A program made the translations under genes and the position numbers. From NCBI RefSeq assembly GCF_000002875.2, contig NC_009403.2, positions 475,001-539,000 of the forward strand: DNA of 64,000 nt, in the 5' to 3' direction. Below, piece by piece: positions 32,521 to 42,147 of this stretch. Position 1 is the first letter of the stretch. Each line of letters begins with the position of its first letter. The notes under the pieces were generated by a model, which made no database searches, was not told the origin of the DNA, and was given only the letters and a program-made list of their open reading frames with translations. Source of the DNA: Leishmania infantum JPCM5. Its lineage: Eukaryota; Euglenozoa; Kinetoplastea; Trypanosomatida; Trypanosomatidae.

Positions 32521-35500
32521 ATGAGCGATGGGCGGTCCTTCTGGTTTTCTGACCTCCTGCGCCATGGCAGCCATGAGAAGAGTGAGTTGAGAGGTGGTGG
32601 CCACTCCGACAGCAGCGACAGCAGTGACCGAGCGACGGAAGTCTTTTACGATCATCAATCCGGCCTGCCGCAACATGAGCCAACAGGCCCCTCCACCGCT
32701 CGAAGCGGCGACAGTCTTGCCCACCAGTCTCTCCGGCTCATCCCGGGGGGCCAGCAACAGCAGCAGCAGCAGCCACCAACCAAGCAAGTGCCCTCTGCGT
32801 CTCCGACTTCCTCCCTAGATGACGCGCGTAAAGGCAGCGTTGACAGCTTCCCTGCCAGCACCTTTGCCTCAACGGCGTCGGGTGCAACGTCGTCCGCGTT
32901 GGTTGGCACGGTGGATGAGGCGGTGGTCACGATGGACCACGCCGTCCGTGTTCCGTCTGCCCTGCGTGGTGCTGGTCGCCGAACCATGTTCGACGTTCTC
33001 GTCGACGTCGCAGCACGACAGCGACGACAGGAACAGCGGCAGTCGCAACCGCAGGAGTCTGCGGAGGGTAAGAGCCTCGCCAGCAAACCTAGCACCGCCA
33101 CCAGAGATGCTCAGGTGCTGGCGCCGCACCCGTCCGGTACCGCAGCGTCGTCGCTGGTCGTCGCCTCCTCTGCGCGAGAAGTGACGTATCAGATGCTCTT
33201 TCCTCGAGCTGCAGTTGCTGCGGCTGCGGCGCGCATGTCTTCATCGGGCCCGACTACTCCCCCCGCGGTGGGCTCGACGCGAGAGCTGGGCAAGGCATAC
33301 ACCCTTGCGGCAGCTCCTCCAGCTGCTGCATCTGCGGCGGAGCCGCCTTCGCCGAGCAGAAGCGAGCGCATACACAGGTACACCTCGCCAGTCTCTCACC
33401 GTTCGCCTCCACTGTCCTCTCCGCCGCCGCCTGAGCGGGCGAAGCCGGACCGCCGCCTGCGTCATCTTCTGCCAGCGCACTTGCGCGGCTGCCCAGCTGC
33501 GTCGCAGAGCGCCGATGACAACTCACACAGGCACCAGCTGCAGACAGCGCGGCAGCACGAGGCCAACTGCCCGCCGGCTCGGCATGCAGGTCATCGCGCC
33601 GAAGTTTCGGCTCTGGATGTGTCGGATATCTCCAGCATCAGCAGCTGCAGCGAAGACGATACTGCAACGCCTGGCATGCGACATCCGCCGCCTCACCGAG
33701 GAACGAGGCGAAATGCGGCCGAACCCTCAGCTGCCGCGTCTACGTCGCATCCGCAGGCGCCAACAGCGGTCGCACGGCCGACACTGCTTTCCAGGCTCAT
33801 CGACGGTGGCGCCGAAGAACTCGTGCGCCTCAGCCACCACCGTGAGGGACGCGACCGAGGAGAGCCAGATCGGCCGCAAGGGGCGGCCAAAGAACCAAAA
33901 ACGAGGTGGGCGCTGCTGGAGCACGTGCTCATGGGAACTGCCGGGGCGGCGGCGTCATCATCGCACGCAGGCAGGCCGAAACTTGCGGGTGACCGCCACC
34001 GCCGCAGGCGCAGCCGACACCATCGTGTAGGTCGTACCACTAACAGTGGCAGCTCAGAGAGGAGCACAACACACAGCAGGACCACCGACGCCTCTGCATC
34101 AGACCCGGACAGCACGAGCAGCCGCGGAGAAGACTTCGGGCACGATGGTGGCGGTGTTGTCGATCTCCGCAGGGACCTCGACGACGAAGTGCCGCAGTGG
34201 GTGAGGCAGCACGAAGCCGCCCGCGAACGCCTCGCCCAGTTGCAGCAGCAGCAGCAGCAGTTCTCCTGGGCGTCACCGACATTCAGCAACGCACACATGC
34301 TCGCCACCGCGCGAGTGGCGGCAGCGGACAAGGCCCGGGCGCAGGTGGCGACGACTGCGGCAGCATCGCAGGCGTTCTTCGGCAAACCGCGGATTTTCTA
34401 TCCTTCGTCGATGGCGCGGCGCACGCCGAGTGCGGCGTCATACGCGGCTAGCGGACTCGCAGGTGGTGGGGCTGCTTGGTCGACTGTGAGTGACGTGGGC
34501 CGAGGCCGGCACGACACCCGAAGCGCGCTCACTGCAGTAGCGACTGCCGCCGGTGTGCCGCGATCCCTGCTCGCGTTTTGGAAGGAAGGAAAGCGCCTGC
34601 TGAAGCAGCGCTCCTCCAACGCGACAGCGGTGGCCGTGGTCGAGTACTTGTGGCAGCGCTTTCAGGCGTGGAAGCCGTGTGGGTTGCGGCTGTTGCATCG
34701 GCTGCACAGCGGCTTCTGCTCCTGTGAAGCTGCAGCACCGCCAGCGGGGTCGTCCCTGTCGCGCGCCGAGCACGAGAGTGGTCCCGGCCGCCTCCTGGTG
34801 AACCCGGCGTGCGATGATGCTGTGGAAGATGCCGGCGGGCCCATCGAAGACATATCGGGCACCACCAGCAGCGATGACGACGGAGGCCACGCCTCTGCCG
34901 TGCAGAGCAAACCGGCACGGAAACCACGCAGAGTCAGCAAGCAGGCATCGCCGCAGAGGCGTTCACGCGGCACCACCGGTGGAGGTAGCGACGCAACGGA
35001 CGGGGCAAGCGCACAAAACAAAGACGAAGGGAAAGCAGGCGATGCTGCCGCAGCCGTCGCCGCCGCCGAGGCGGGCGGCGGCAGTGACGAGGGTATCGAG
35101 CTGCAGATGAAGGTGCGCTACATGGAGTCCGCCTTCAACGTCGTGGCCGTGCATGGTGAGCTCACCTATGCGAGCGAAGGCGCCTGCGCGCGTCTGGGAC
35201 TTGCTTATCCTCTTCCTCCCTCCCCTCCCTGCTGGTCACCACGCATCAGCGGTCGTGCAGACGACGCTGAAACGACGCCAGCAGAGCAACAGCGACGGTG
35301 GACGTTCCTCGTTCCGGAGCCGGCGCTCACGCAGGTGCCGGTGCTGCTGCAGGAGTACCTCTACCTCGCGCCACCCTACACCGTCCTTCGCGAGGTGCAG
35401 ACTGTCCTCTCCAGCTATAACTTCACAACAGACGCGCTGCTGCGGCAACACGCGGCGGAGGAAAAAGCCGCTCAAGAAGAAAGGCAGCGACGGCGCGCGC

Positions 35501-37827
35501 TCGACGCGTCCAACGTAGCCGGTGTGGCGGCGCAGAAGACGAACGCATCGTTGACGACGGCTGCAGTAGCGGGTCGCGCAGCGGCCGATGCCTTTTTGGA
35601 GGGGCACATTCTAGACCGTGGCGACGGAGAGTCTGGTGGTCGTCAACGTGGGGTTAGCCCGACCCGCAGCGGATCGCTGCGCAACAGCGCTGCCGCGAGT
35701 GCACCCACCCGCTGGTGGGCAGCGCTGGAGGGGAACGACGAGACCTCTGTCGTCCGCGAAGCCGCCTCGATCCACACACGGGCACCGGCTGACCATGCAG
35801 ACGCTCCCGTAGCGAATCGCTCCCCAACATCCTTGCGCCGAGAGTTCGGTGGTGAGCCGGTGAACCTCGGCCCGACACGCCCGGGTCGGGCGACGCCGCT
35901 GAAGCACCCCCAACGCCGGCAGTGGCCCGTGGAGGACGAGGAGGACACCCACCTGCGAATCCAGTCAGCTGACGGCGTGGAAGGCCACACCCCAACCGCA
36001 GTGAGGCAGTGCGGCAGCGGTTGTGCGGGAGCGTCCCCAGAGCCGCACCAGCCACCCGTCTCTCGCTTCCCACCACCACTACCACCGCCACTGAGCGATG
36101 CCGAAAATGGGTGTGACGCCGTCAACGATGAGGCACAGTGGCTACAAGGCGTCCCGTCCGAACAGCCAACCGTGTCCCCGTCCTATGTACGCGCGAGTAC
36201 CGCCAGCGTCAACTCGATTTCCATCGACGGGTTCTACGACCCGCTCGCGATGCCCGCACTGCCGACAACGGGCGCCAAGAGGGGGATAGCGGCAGCGTGG
36301 GGCGCCAACGAAAGGCGAGGTGACGGTGGCGGCAGCGGCACGAACGGGTTGGCCATCGCCACCGCAGACGTGACGACGGTGCTCACCAGAGAATCGAGGC
36401 ACGGCGCTGGCCGTGAGTTTGTGCCAGAGGACGCGTTGGAGCGCGGACTCGCTGCGGGGCCTCGGCAACTGCCAATCCCGCCTCAGATGACCGCGCGTCC
36501 GAGCAACAGCCTCCGCTCGCCCGGAGAAGTCGAGCCAGCTGCCGGTGTGTTTGGCGCTGTTGTCGGGGAGGATGCTCGGGGCCGTGGTGGCAACGCGCTC
36601 TCCAATGAAATGTCTACCGTGACAGCAGCAGCCATCTCGGCGGACCCGTTGATGGATCATCGCGTTGGGGGTGGCTTCCCGCGCGGCCCGACAGCTGACT
36701 GGGACATCCCTGTCGAGGTCCTCTTTGCGCTGAGCGGCGGCAGCGGTCAATGGCGGGAACGATCTGAACAGCCTTTGCGACATACGCGGCGGCACCGCGA
36801 TGCCGAAGTCGGCAGTGTAAGAAAGGAAGATGAAGACGATGACGGAGCTCCTGTGGTGCAGCAAGGCCTCGCAGGTGCCCGTAGCCAGGCCATCACTTCT
36901 GCACGGTTCGCGCAAAAGCCAGTGCACGCGCACAAGCGCCACCGACACGAAACCCGCACGAGCGACGGCGCCTTCGAATTTACCGCGCGTGGTGGGGCGT
37001 CCAGTGCGTTGGGCAGTGCCGCTGCGTCGCAGCTCGCCTCGCAGAGGATCCCGCCGAGCGCAACCTTTTCGTTTCCGACCCCGCGTTGGCGATCCGCGTC
37101 CGCTGCGTCTTCGCTCGTCTCATCTGCAGCGCCGTCATCCAGTAGTCCTTCTTCTTTGTCAGAGCCGGAGGACGGGGACGACGACGGTGTGAAAGGCGGC
37201 GGCACTGCCCATGCAGCCCGGAAACCGTGCTGGAAGGTGAACGTGAATGGAGCAGTACGCTGGCCGCGTCATGGTACTCGTCGCAGTGAACGCGATGGAG
37301 TCTTCGTCAGACGCCAGCAGCAGCAGCAAGAGCGGTGGATCCGCGAGCTCTGGGGCCGCGGGAAGCAGAACAGCGAACCCTCCGTCTCGCCTGCTGCGCC
37401 ATCCTCTGTCTCTGCACCGGCTCATGCGCCGGCCGGCCCCTCTCCATGCAGCCAGCATCAGCAGCAGACATCGCAGTGGCACAGGCAAGCTATAATGTGC
37501 ACATCAAAGCCTCTCTCCTCGGCTGTTGATGCATCGATATCGGCGATGCGTGCGGCGAGCGCTTCCGCCAGAGCGGCGCCAATAACGAGCGAAACGGGCG
37601 GCAACGCCGCGATGAACTCTGCGCCACGATCTTCGCCGCTCCCAGACGAGGATAGTGCCGCCATGGCATCGCACGCTGACCCTCTGACGAGCCTCAGCTC
37701 TCTGGAGGCGATTGTCCGTGGTGTTCCAAGCGTGCCAGTGCTGCACCAAGCCGAGGATGCAGACGCGAGTACCGCCACAGCAAGCTTCTTCGCTCTGGAA
37801 GACGTTTACTTGAGCGATACTGATTGA
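32521..37827 (+). CDS. Hypothetical protein with one folded core, 1768 aa
   Basis: Unknown function. The likely start is the ATG at 32521 (MSDGRSFWFSDLL); the open frame continues upstream only without ATG. Most of the protein is Ser/Ala/Arg/Gly-rich and probably disordered, with several His/Arg-rich patches and short Gln runs. One region, about residues 858-1010, looks folded: it starts ELQMKVRYMESAFNVVAVHG, includes an aromatic/hydrophobic stretch (LLQEYLYLAPPYTVLREV) and ends in a charged helix (AAEEKAAQEERQRRR). A smaller conserved-looking patch near the C-terminus (CWKVNVNGAVRWPRHG) lies around residue 1570. No known domain was recognised. Confidence 0.82.
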   Translation: MSDGRSFWFSDLLRHGSHEKSELRGGGHSDSSDSSDRATEVFYDHQSGLPQHEPTGPSTARSGDSLAHQSLRLIPGGQQQQQQQPPTKQVPSASPTSSLDDARKGSVDSFPASTFASTASGATSSALVGTVDEAVVTMDHAVRVPSALRGAGRRTMFDVLVDVAARQRRQEQRQSQPQESAEGKSLASKPSTATRDAQVLAPHPSGTAASSLVVASSAREVTYQMLFPRAAVAAAAARMSSSGPTTPPAVGSTRELGKAYTLAAAPPAAASAAEPPSPSRSERIHRYTSPVSHRSPPLSSPPPPERAKPDRRLRHLLPAHLRGCPAASQSADDNSHRHQLQTARQHEANCPPARHAGHRAEVSALDVSDISSISSCSEDDTATPGMRHPPPHRGTRRNAAEPSAAASTSHPQAPTAVARPTLLSRLIDGGAEELVRLSHHREGRDRGEPDRPQGAAKEPKTRWALLEHVLMGTAGAAASSSHAGRPKLAGDRHRRRRSRHHRVGRTTNSGSSERSTTHSRTTDASASDPDSTSSRGEDFGHDGGGVVDLRRDLDDEVPQWVRQHEAARERLAQLQQQQQQFSWASPTFSNAHMLATARVAAADKARAQVATTAAASQAFFGKPRIFYPSSMARRTPSAASYAASGLAGGGAAWSTVSDVGRGRHDTRSALTAVATAAGVPRSLLAFWKEGKRLLKQRSSNATAVAVVEYLWQRFQAWKPCGLRLLHRLHSGFCSCEAAAPPAGSSLSRAEHESGPGRLLVNPACDDAVEDAGGPIEDISGTTSSDDDGGHASAVQSKPARKPRRVSKQASPQRRSRGTTGGGSDATDGASAQNKDEGKAGDAAAAVAAAEAGGGSDEGIELQMKVRYMESAFNVVAVHGELTYASEGACARLGLAYPLPPSPPCWSPRISGRADDAETTPAEQQRRWTFLVPEPALTQVPVLLQEYLYLAPPYTVLREVQTVLSSYNFTTDALLRQHAAEEKAAQEERQRRRALDASNVAGVAAQKTNASLTTAAVAGRAAADAFLEGHILDRGDGESGGRQRGVSPTRSGSLRNSAAASAPTRWWAALEGNDETSVVREAASIHTRAPADHADAPVANRSPTSLRREFGGEPVNLGPTRPGRATPLKHPQRRQWPVEDEEDTHLRIQSADGVEGHTPTAVRQCGSGCAGASPEPHQPPVSRFPPPLPPPLSDAENGCDAVNDEAQWLQGVPSEQPTVSPSYVRASTASVNSISIDGFYDPLAMPALPTTGAKRGIAAAWGANERRGDGGGSGTNGLAIATADVTTVLTRESRHGAGREFVPEDALERGLAAGPRQLPIPPQMTARPSNSLRSPGEVEPAAGVFGAVVGEDARGRGGNALSNEMSTVTAAAISADPLMDHRVGGGFPRGPTADWDIPVEVLFALSGGSGQWRERSEQPLRHTRRHRDAEVGSVRKEDEDDDGAPVVQQGLAGARSQAITSARFAQKPVHAHKRHRHETRTSDGAFEFTARGGASSALGSAAASQLASQRIPPSATFSFPTPRWRSASAASSLVSSAAPSSSSPSSLSEPEDGDDDGVKGGGTAHAARKPCWKVNVNGAVRWPRHGTRRSERDGVFVRRQQQQQERWIRELWGRGKQNSEPSVSPAAPSSVSAPAHAPAGPSPCSQHQQQTSQWHRQAIMCTSKPLSSAVDASISAMRAASASARAAPITSETGGNAAMNSAPRSSPLPDEDSAAMASHADPLTSLSSLEAIVRGVPSVPVLHQAEDADASTATASFFALEDVYLSDTD

Positions 37828-38813
37828 CAGCGTTGCACGAGCGCGGGGCGCATATACAGATATACATCCAGAGAAGCCTGCCGACATCCGCGCGCGCGTG
37901 CGATAGAGAGAGGGAGGGGGAAGGGTATGCGTATGTGTCTACCCCTCTCCCTCCACTCTATCTGCATCGGCGCATCCAGCGTGCGGCACACTTCTCAGTC
38001 GTCTTGGTGCCCTTCTGTCTGCTGCTCTTCTCTTCATGCATATATATATATATGTGTGTGTGTGTTGGGCCTGGCGGCCCTCCCCACAACCACCCCCTCT
38101 TGCTGCGGCTACGCGCATAAGCGCGACCACCGAAGAAGGGCAGGAAAAATCGTGGCGCACAAGAGAAAGACAGAAGGGGAGGAGGGCAGCTTAGACCGCG
38201 CTGCGCAGAGATGTTCGAGAGGGCGATGCTGCCGGCGTGCACGTCCCACACGCGCGTCTTGATTCCTCTCCGCCAGCAAAGAGACATGCCTGCTCACGCG
38301 GCGCATGGGAAGGGTCGCCGGCATATGGAACGCCGCGTCAGTGCCGCTTTTTTCCGTTGGAGCCACCCTCCCCCTCGCACGCTCTTCTCGCTGAGCTCAG
38401 CGAGTCCGAAGGCGACTGGAAGAACGCCAAAAGTCAATGATGCGGCTCTCTGCTAGTAGCCACGGAAACCCACTCGCTCATGCATACACGCGCGCACATA
38501 GATGTCGAATGGGCGGCACAGATCAGCAACAACAACCGTCACCTGCGCACCGGCACGCCCCTCCCCCTCTTTCCCCCTTCCAACTTCGCCTTCTCTCTTC
38601 GCCCGTCGTTTCTATCCTCCTTACCTGTGTGTGCATGTGTGTGTGTGTGTCCAAACATCTACTCACGAGCCAACGCGGATATCGAAGCTCCGTAGCGCAC
38701 TCGCTCTCTAGTTTTCTTGTCGGTCATACCACGCTCGTGCGTTCGCTCGCTTGTTCGGAGCGCTCTCTTCTTGTATTCGCATCCGCAGACTCCACATACA
38801 GCACACACGCGCC
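37828..38813. other. Spacer, no gene seen
   Basis: Contains an (AT)n run at 38040-38052 followed by (TG)n, an (TG)n run near 38638-38650, and pyrimidine tracts. No coding or RNA feature was recognised apart from the acceptor of COX19. Confidence 0.65.
38761..38788 (+). promoter_or_regulatory. Predicted spliced-leader acceptor for COX19
   Basis: A C/T-rich tract is followed by an AG at 38787-38788, giving a 25-nt 5' UTR without upstream ATG. Confidence 0.45.
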
Positions 38814-39206
38814 ATGGCGAACGGTGTGACGGCCAACAGCATGCGAGTGACGGCGAAGCCGCCAGACCTCGGCTCCTTTCCGCTCGATCACTACCGTGAG
38901 TGCAAGAGCGAGATCGAGAAGTACTATGCTTGCTTGAAGGAAAACAACTACATGACGCCCATGTGCCGCGATCCGGTTCGCGAGTACCTCGAGTGCCGCA
39001 TGGACCGTGGGCTCATGAAGAAGACCGATGTGAAGAGCTTCGGCATTCCGGAGACGGAGTTTGTGCCGACGAAGCAGCACCGCATCGACTTGAAGGAGCA
39101 GTGGTTGCGACAGAAAATGAACCAGATAGGCGTGGTCGGGGTGGAGAACTACATACGCGATGACCTGGATACGCCGGACGGGTATGAGAAGGAGAAGGGG
39201 GCCTGA
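38814..39206 (+). CDS. COX19: COX19-like twin CX9C cytochrome oxidase assembly protein
   Basis: 130 residues. The twin CX9C signature is exact: C30-x9-C40 and C51-x9-C61, with no other cysteines. The flanking words PPDLGSFPLDH before and CRMDRGLM after the motif are characteristic of COX19, a small helical-hairpin protein of the mitochondrial intermembrane space needed for copper delivery to cytochrome c oxidase and imported by the MIA40 route. The family is usually about 90-100 residues; this one has an extra C-terminal ~45 residues, charged and ending EKEKGA. The start ATG follows the predicted acceptor closely. Family assignment is strong; function in this organism is inferred. Confidence 0.93.
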   Translation: MANGVTANSMRVTAKPPDLGSFPLDHYRECKSEIEKYYACLKENNYMTPMCRDPVREYLECRMDRGLMKKTDVKSFGIPETEFVPTKQHRIDLKEQWLRQKMNQIGVVGVENYIRDDLDTPDGYEKEKGA

Positions 39207-39634
39207 GTAGATCACCCCTCCCCCTCCACTCCAGGCGGAGCAGGAGAGGTGGTCAGAGAGGTTAGCGGGAGGGGAGCGCGCACACGTGGATACGGCCGCT
39301 TTGAGCAGATGTGGACCCCACGAGAAGCAACGCGCTGGGGTTTTTTTCTCTCCTGCTCTCGCATCGTTGCTCCCTTCCCTCCCCCTTCATCCCTCCTGGC
39401 CCTGGCCCCGGCCCCGGCCCTTCCTCACCGACGGCCGGCATTTTGTTGGCTGCCGTCCATTTTGCGTCTTTCGTTTTTGTTGTCACTGCTCTCGTGCCTC
39501 GCTCGTCGGAGCTGCGCAGGCTGTCGCCCTGTCGTTGTGTGCCTGTGTGGACTGTGGATGTCGTTGTCTCGTTTTCGCTCGTAGTCGGTGTAGCCCCGTG
39601 ACGGCATGGGGGAGCACACCTCTCCGTGCGTGCT

Positions 39635-39929
39635 ATCTCAGGGTCCAGTGCCCACCCACCCCCCTCGCAACTCGCTGTGCTGGAAAGCCAAGCAGCACCC
39701 CGATCCCCATCCCCTGCCAAGTGCCGAGCCGCTTCTGCTGGTGACAGGGGGGTTAGTGTTGGGTGCAGGGGCCGCGCTCAGGTCACCGAGCTGGCGCCTT
39801 GCCGTAAACGCGTGTGTCTCCTGCCGCCTCGCACCACGCGGATGGGGCCTGTGGCAGGGGCCGAGTGGTGGGGAATGGGATGCGGAGTGGCGTTGGGCCT
39901 CGCGTTGCATGGCCGCGAGATAGAGAGCG
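39635..39929. repeat. Dispersed direct repeat, copy 1 (SIDER-like candidate)
   Basis: This ~295-bp block is repeated in the same orientation at 42148-42443. About 200 bp (39662-39863) appear identical, with scattered differences near the end. The size, intergenic location and presence downstream of a coding region resemble Leishmania short degenerate retroposons (SIDER), but no target-site duplication or A-rich tail was recognised, so the class is tentative. Confidence 0.9.
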
Positions 39930-40345
39930 TGGACACAAGTTGGCATGCGTATGCGAGGGTGCTTGGGCGCACTGCCACCTGGTCCTCTGGCTGGCGCGTG
40001 TCCGTCTTCCCCCCCCCCGCCTCTCTCTCTCTCTGGCCCTACTCGTTCTCTGTCGATTGCTGCCTGTTTAGCTCCATCACACAGATCACGTCACACGTTT
40101 TGGCTCCGCAAGGCACACCGAAAAGGGGGGGCTGGTGTCCGCGGCGTCTGCGCAATGTTCGTCGAGGCGGATCACATGCATTGGTGCAGCGGAGCTGCGT
40201 CTTGTGCATGACCCTCCCAGGCGGGGCTCCCCTCCCCTCCCACTGCCATCCCCCTGTGCCCTCGCTTCGCTTGTGATTTTCTTTGTATTTGCTTTTCTGC
40301 TGCTCGTTTTTCGGATGATCTCGTTGCTTAACGCTCCTCTTAGCG

Positions 40346-40406
40346 CCCCGTCTCCCCCTCCCCGGCTTCTCCTCAATTCTCACACTATATATGCCGTTTC
40401 GTGCAG
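40346..40406 (+). promoter_or_regulatory. Predicted spliced-leader acceptor for ARP2-like gene
   Basis: A strong C/T tract has no AG until 40405-40406. The resulting ~140-nt 5' UTR would carry a short upstream ORF at 40509-40523. Confidence 0.5.
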
Positions 40407-40508
40407 CGCCCATCCACACCCCAGGCCACACGCACGAGCAGCTGAGAGAGCGAGCTGGCGCTGCAGCTGCCTAGCAGGGCACAGCGAGCACCGCTGTTGT
40501 CCGACGAC

Positions 40509-40523
40509 ATGAACTGTGTTTGA
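40509..40523 (+). other. Upstream ORF, four codons
   Basis: ATG AAC TGT GTT TGA ends 23 nt before the ARP2-like start. It would be in the mature mRNA if splicing uses 40405-40406, and could lower translation of the main frame. Confidence 0.4.
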
Positions 40524-40546
40524 AGGGAAGTAACGAGAGAGAGAGA

Positions 40547-41989
40547 ATGCCAGTAGCTGCTTCGATGGCTGGCACACCGGTGGTTCTGGATAACGGGACG
40601 GGCAACGTTAGATGCGGCTGTGCCGGCGTCTCTCCGTTGCCGCTGCTCCTCTGCCCCACCGTCCTGGGCCGACCGACGATGCAAGCCGTCACCCCACTCT
40701 CGCGCATCGCAGACTCGCCTGCGGCCTCGCTATCATCTTCTCACTTCGCGAAATCCTCCCTGTGCACGTCAGTGTTCAAGGGGCTGACGGCGGTGCGTGG
40801 CCTGGAAAGCATGCGTCTCCATCGAGCACAGCCTCTTGAAAAGAAAGCCCTGTGCGGGGACGACCTTGCGGCGACGGGGGCGCTCGCCATGGTGGAGCTG
40901 ACGTATCCGATGCGCAACGGCGTGGTTCACAACATGGACGCCATGCAGGTGATCTGGGACTACGCCTTGTGCGAGCGGCTGCCGGCGCTGGTGGGGCCGT
41001 CTGGTGGGAGCACAGCCCGATGGCGGTACGAAGACGGCCTCGCGTGGCTGCAGGACAGGCCCTTGCAGCTGAGCGAGCCACCGAATATGTCGCTTCGACA
41101 GCGATGTGACCTTCTTGGGCTGTTCTTCGAAAAATACGGCCTTTCAGCGATTCAGACGGTGCAGCAGGGAATCCTGTCGCTCTTCGCGAACGGCACCGAG
41201 CGTGGCGTCGTCGTCGAGTGCGGCGAGGGGCTCTCCCACTGTACGCCGGTGTTCGACGGATTCGTGCTGGCGACTGCACAGCGCCTCGTTGACGTGGCTG
41301 GTCGCGCGGTGACGGAGCGCCTTGGGCAGGTCCTGGGGCATCAGCAGCCGCATCGACGGTACCAGCGTCGTGTGCCAACAGGGTCTGATATAGGCGCAAT
41401 GTCGCATGCGTCTTGGCTCTTCAATGACATGAACACACTCCGACAGATTAAGGAGCATTACTGCTTTGTGGCACACCGGAGGAACGGCCTGGAGGATCGG
41501 CTGACGCGGGAGACGAGCGCTCTGCACCGCGATTGTGTGCTTCCGGACGGCACCTCCTGCCGCCTGGGGCCCGAGCGGTTCGCCGCGCCAGAGGTTCTCT
41601 TCAACCCGCAAGAGATCGACCACGAGTGTGACGGCATTGCCACGGCGCTGTGGAAGTCGATCGAGGCCGCCGACATCGACGTGCGTGCTGCCCTCTATGA
41701 GAACATCATCCTCTCCGGAGGATCCACCTTGCTGCCAGGCTTTGGGGCGCGGCTGCAGCGGGAGATGAAATCCTTCTACTTGACGGAGAAGCTAAACGGC
41801 GACCCGGCACGCATGGCTCGGTGCCCGATCCGGGTAAAGGAGCCGCAACGGCGGCAACACATGGTATACATGGGCGGTGCCCTCCTTGCAGAGCTATCGC
41901 AGGATCAGCCAGAGAGGTGGCTGTCGCGGAGCGCCTACGAGGAAGGCGGCACCTCTGCGATCATCGCTCGCTACCATGGAGCAAACTGA
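40547..41989 (+). CDS. ARP2: Actin-related protein, ARP2-like
   Basis: 480 residues, longer than the ~390 typical of ARP2. Actin-fold motifs are clear: phosphate-1 loop VVLDNGTGNVRCG (12-24), YPMRNGVVHNMDAM (120-133), AIQTV with the catalytic-type Gln (201-205), and adenosine loop ILSGGSTLLPGF (388-399). The C-terminal words YLTEKLNGD, RRQHMVYMGGALLAEL and YEEGG match ARP2 better than actin. ARP2 is a nucleating subunit of the Arp2/3 complex that makes branched actin. Insertions relative to the family lie near 46-105, 147-172 and 265-290. The phosphate-2 motif reads ECGEG where DSGDG is usual. The alternative start at 40565 (MAGTPVVLDNG) also fits. ARP identity is firm; the ARP2 class is probable. 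Confidence 0.82.
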   Translation: MPVAASMAGTPVVLDNGTGNVRCGCAGVSPLPLLLCPTVLGRPTMQAVTPLSRIADSPAASLSSSHFAKSSLCTSVFKGLTAVRGLESMRLHRAQPLEKKALCGDDLAATGALAMVELTYPMRNGVVHNMDAMQVIWDYALCERLPALVGPSGGSTARWRYEDGLAWLQDRPLQLSEPPNMSLRQRCDLLGLFFEKYGLSAIQTVQQGILSLFANGTERGVVVECGEGLSHCTPVFDGFVLATAQRLVDVAGRAVTERLGQVLGHQQPHRRYQRRVPTGSDIGAMSHASWLFNDMNTLRQIKEHYCFVAHRRNGLEDRLTRETSALHRDCVLPDGTSCRLGPERFAAPEVLFNPQEIDHECDGIATALWKSIEAADIDVRAALYENIILSGGSTLLPGFGARLQREMKSFYLTEKLNGDPARMARCPIRVKEPQRRQHMVYMGGALLAELSQDQPERWLSRSAYEEGGTSAIIARYHGAN

Positions 41990-42147
41990 TCGAGCGTCGA
42001 TTTGTGCGCTCGTTGTTGCCGCGCCGGCGGCATTTTATCCGTCGACTTGTTGGCCAACGGCGCTGCAGAGAAGAGCGGCAGCACATGCATCGCTCTTTGT
42101 TGATTTTTTCGTGTTCTCTGATGACCGGAGGATACCCTCACCCTCAA

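Larger units (their letters stand above)
39207..40546. other. Spacer with dispersed repeat copy 1
   Basis: Contains a CCCTGG/GGCCCC-rich stretch at 39397-39420, the repeat copy at 39635-39929, a C9 run near 40010, and the pyrimidine tract for the ARP2-like gene. No additional gene was seen. Confidence 0.65.

Noticed and set aside
38040..38060. AT run as a TATA-type promoter
   Set aside because: Trypanosomatid protein genes are transcribed polycistronically without gene-level TATA promoters; this is an (AT)n microsatellite next to (TG)n.
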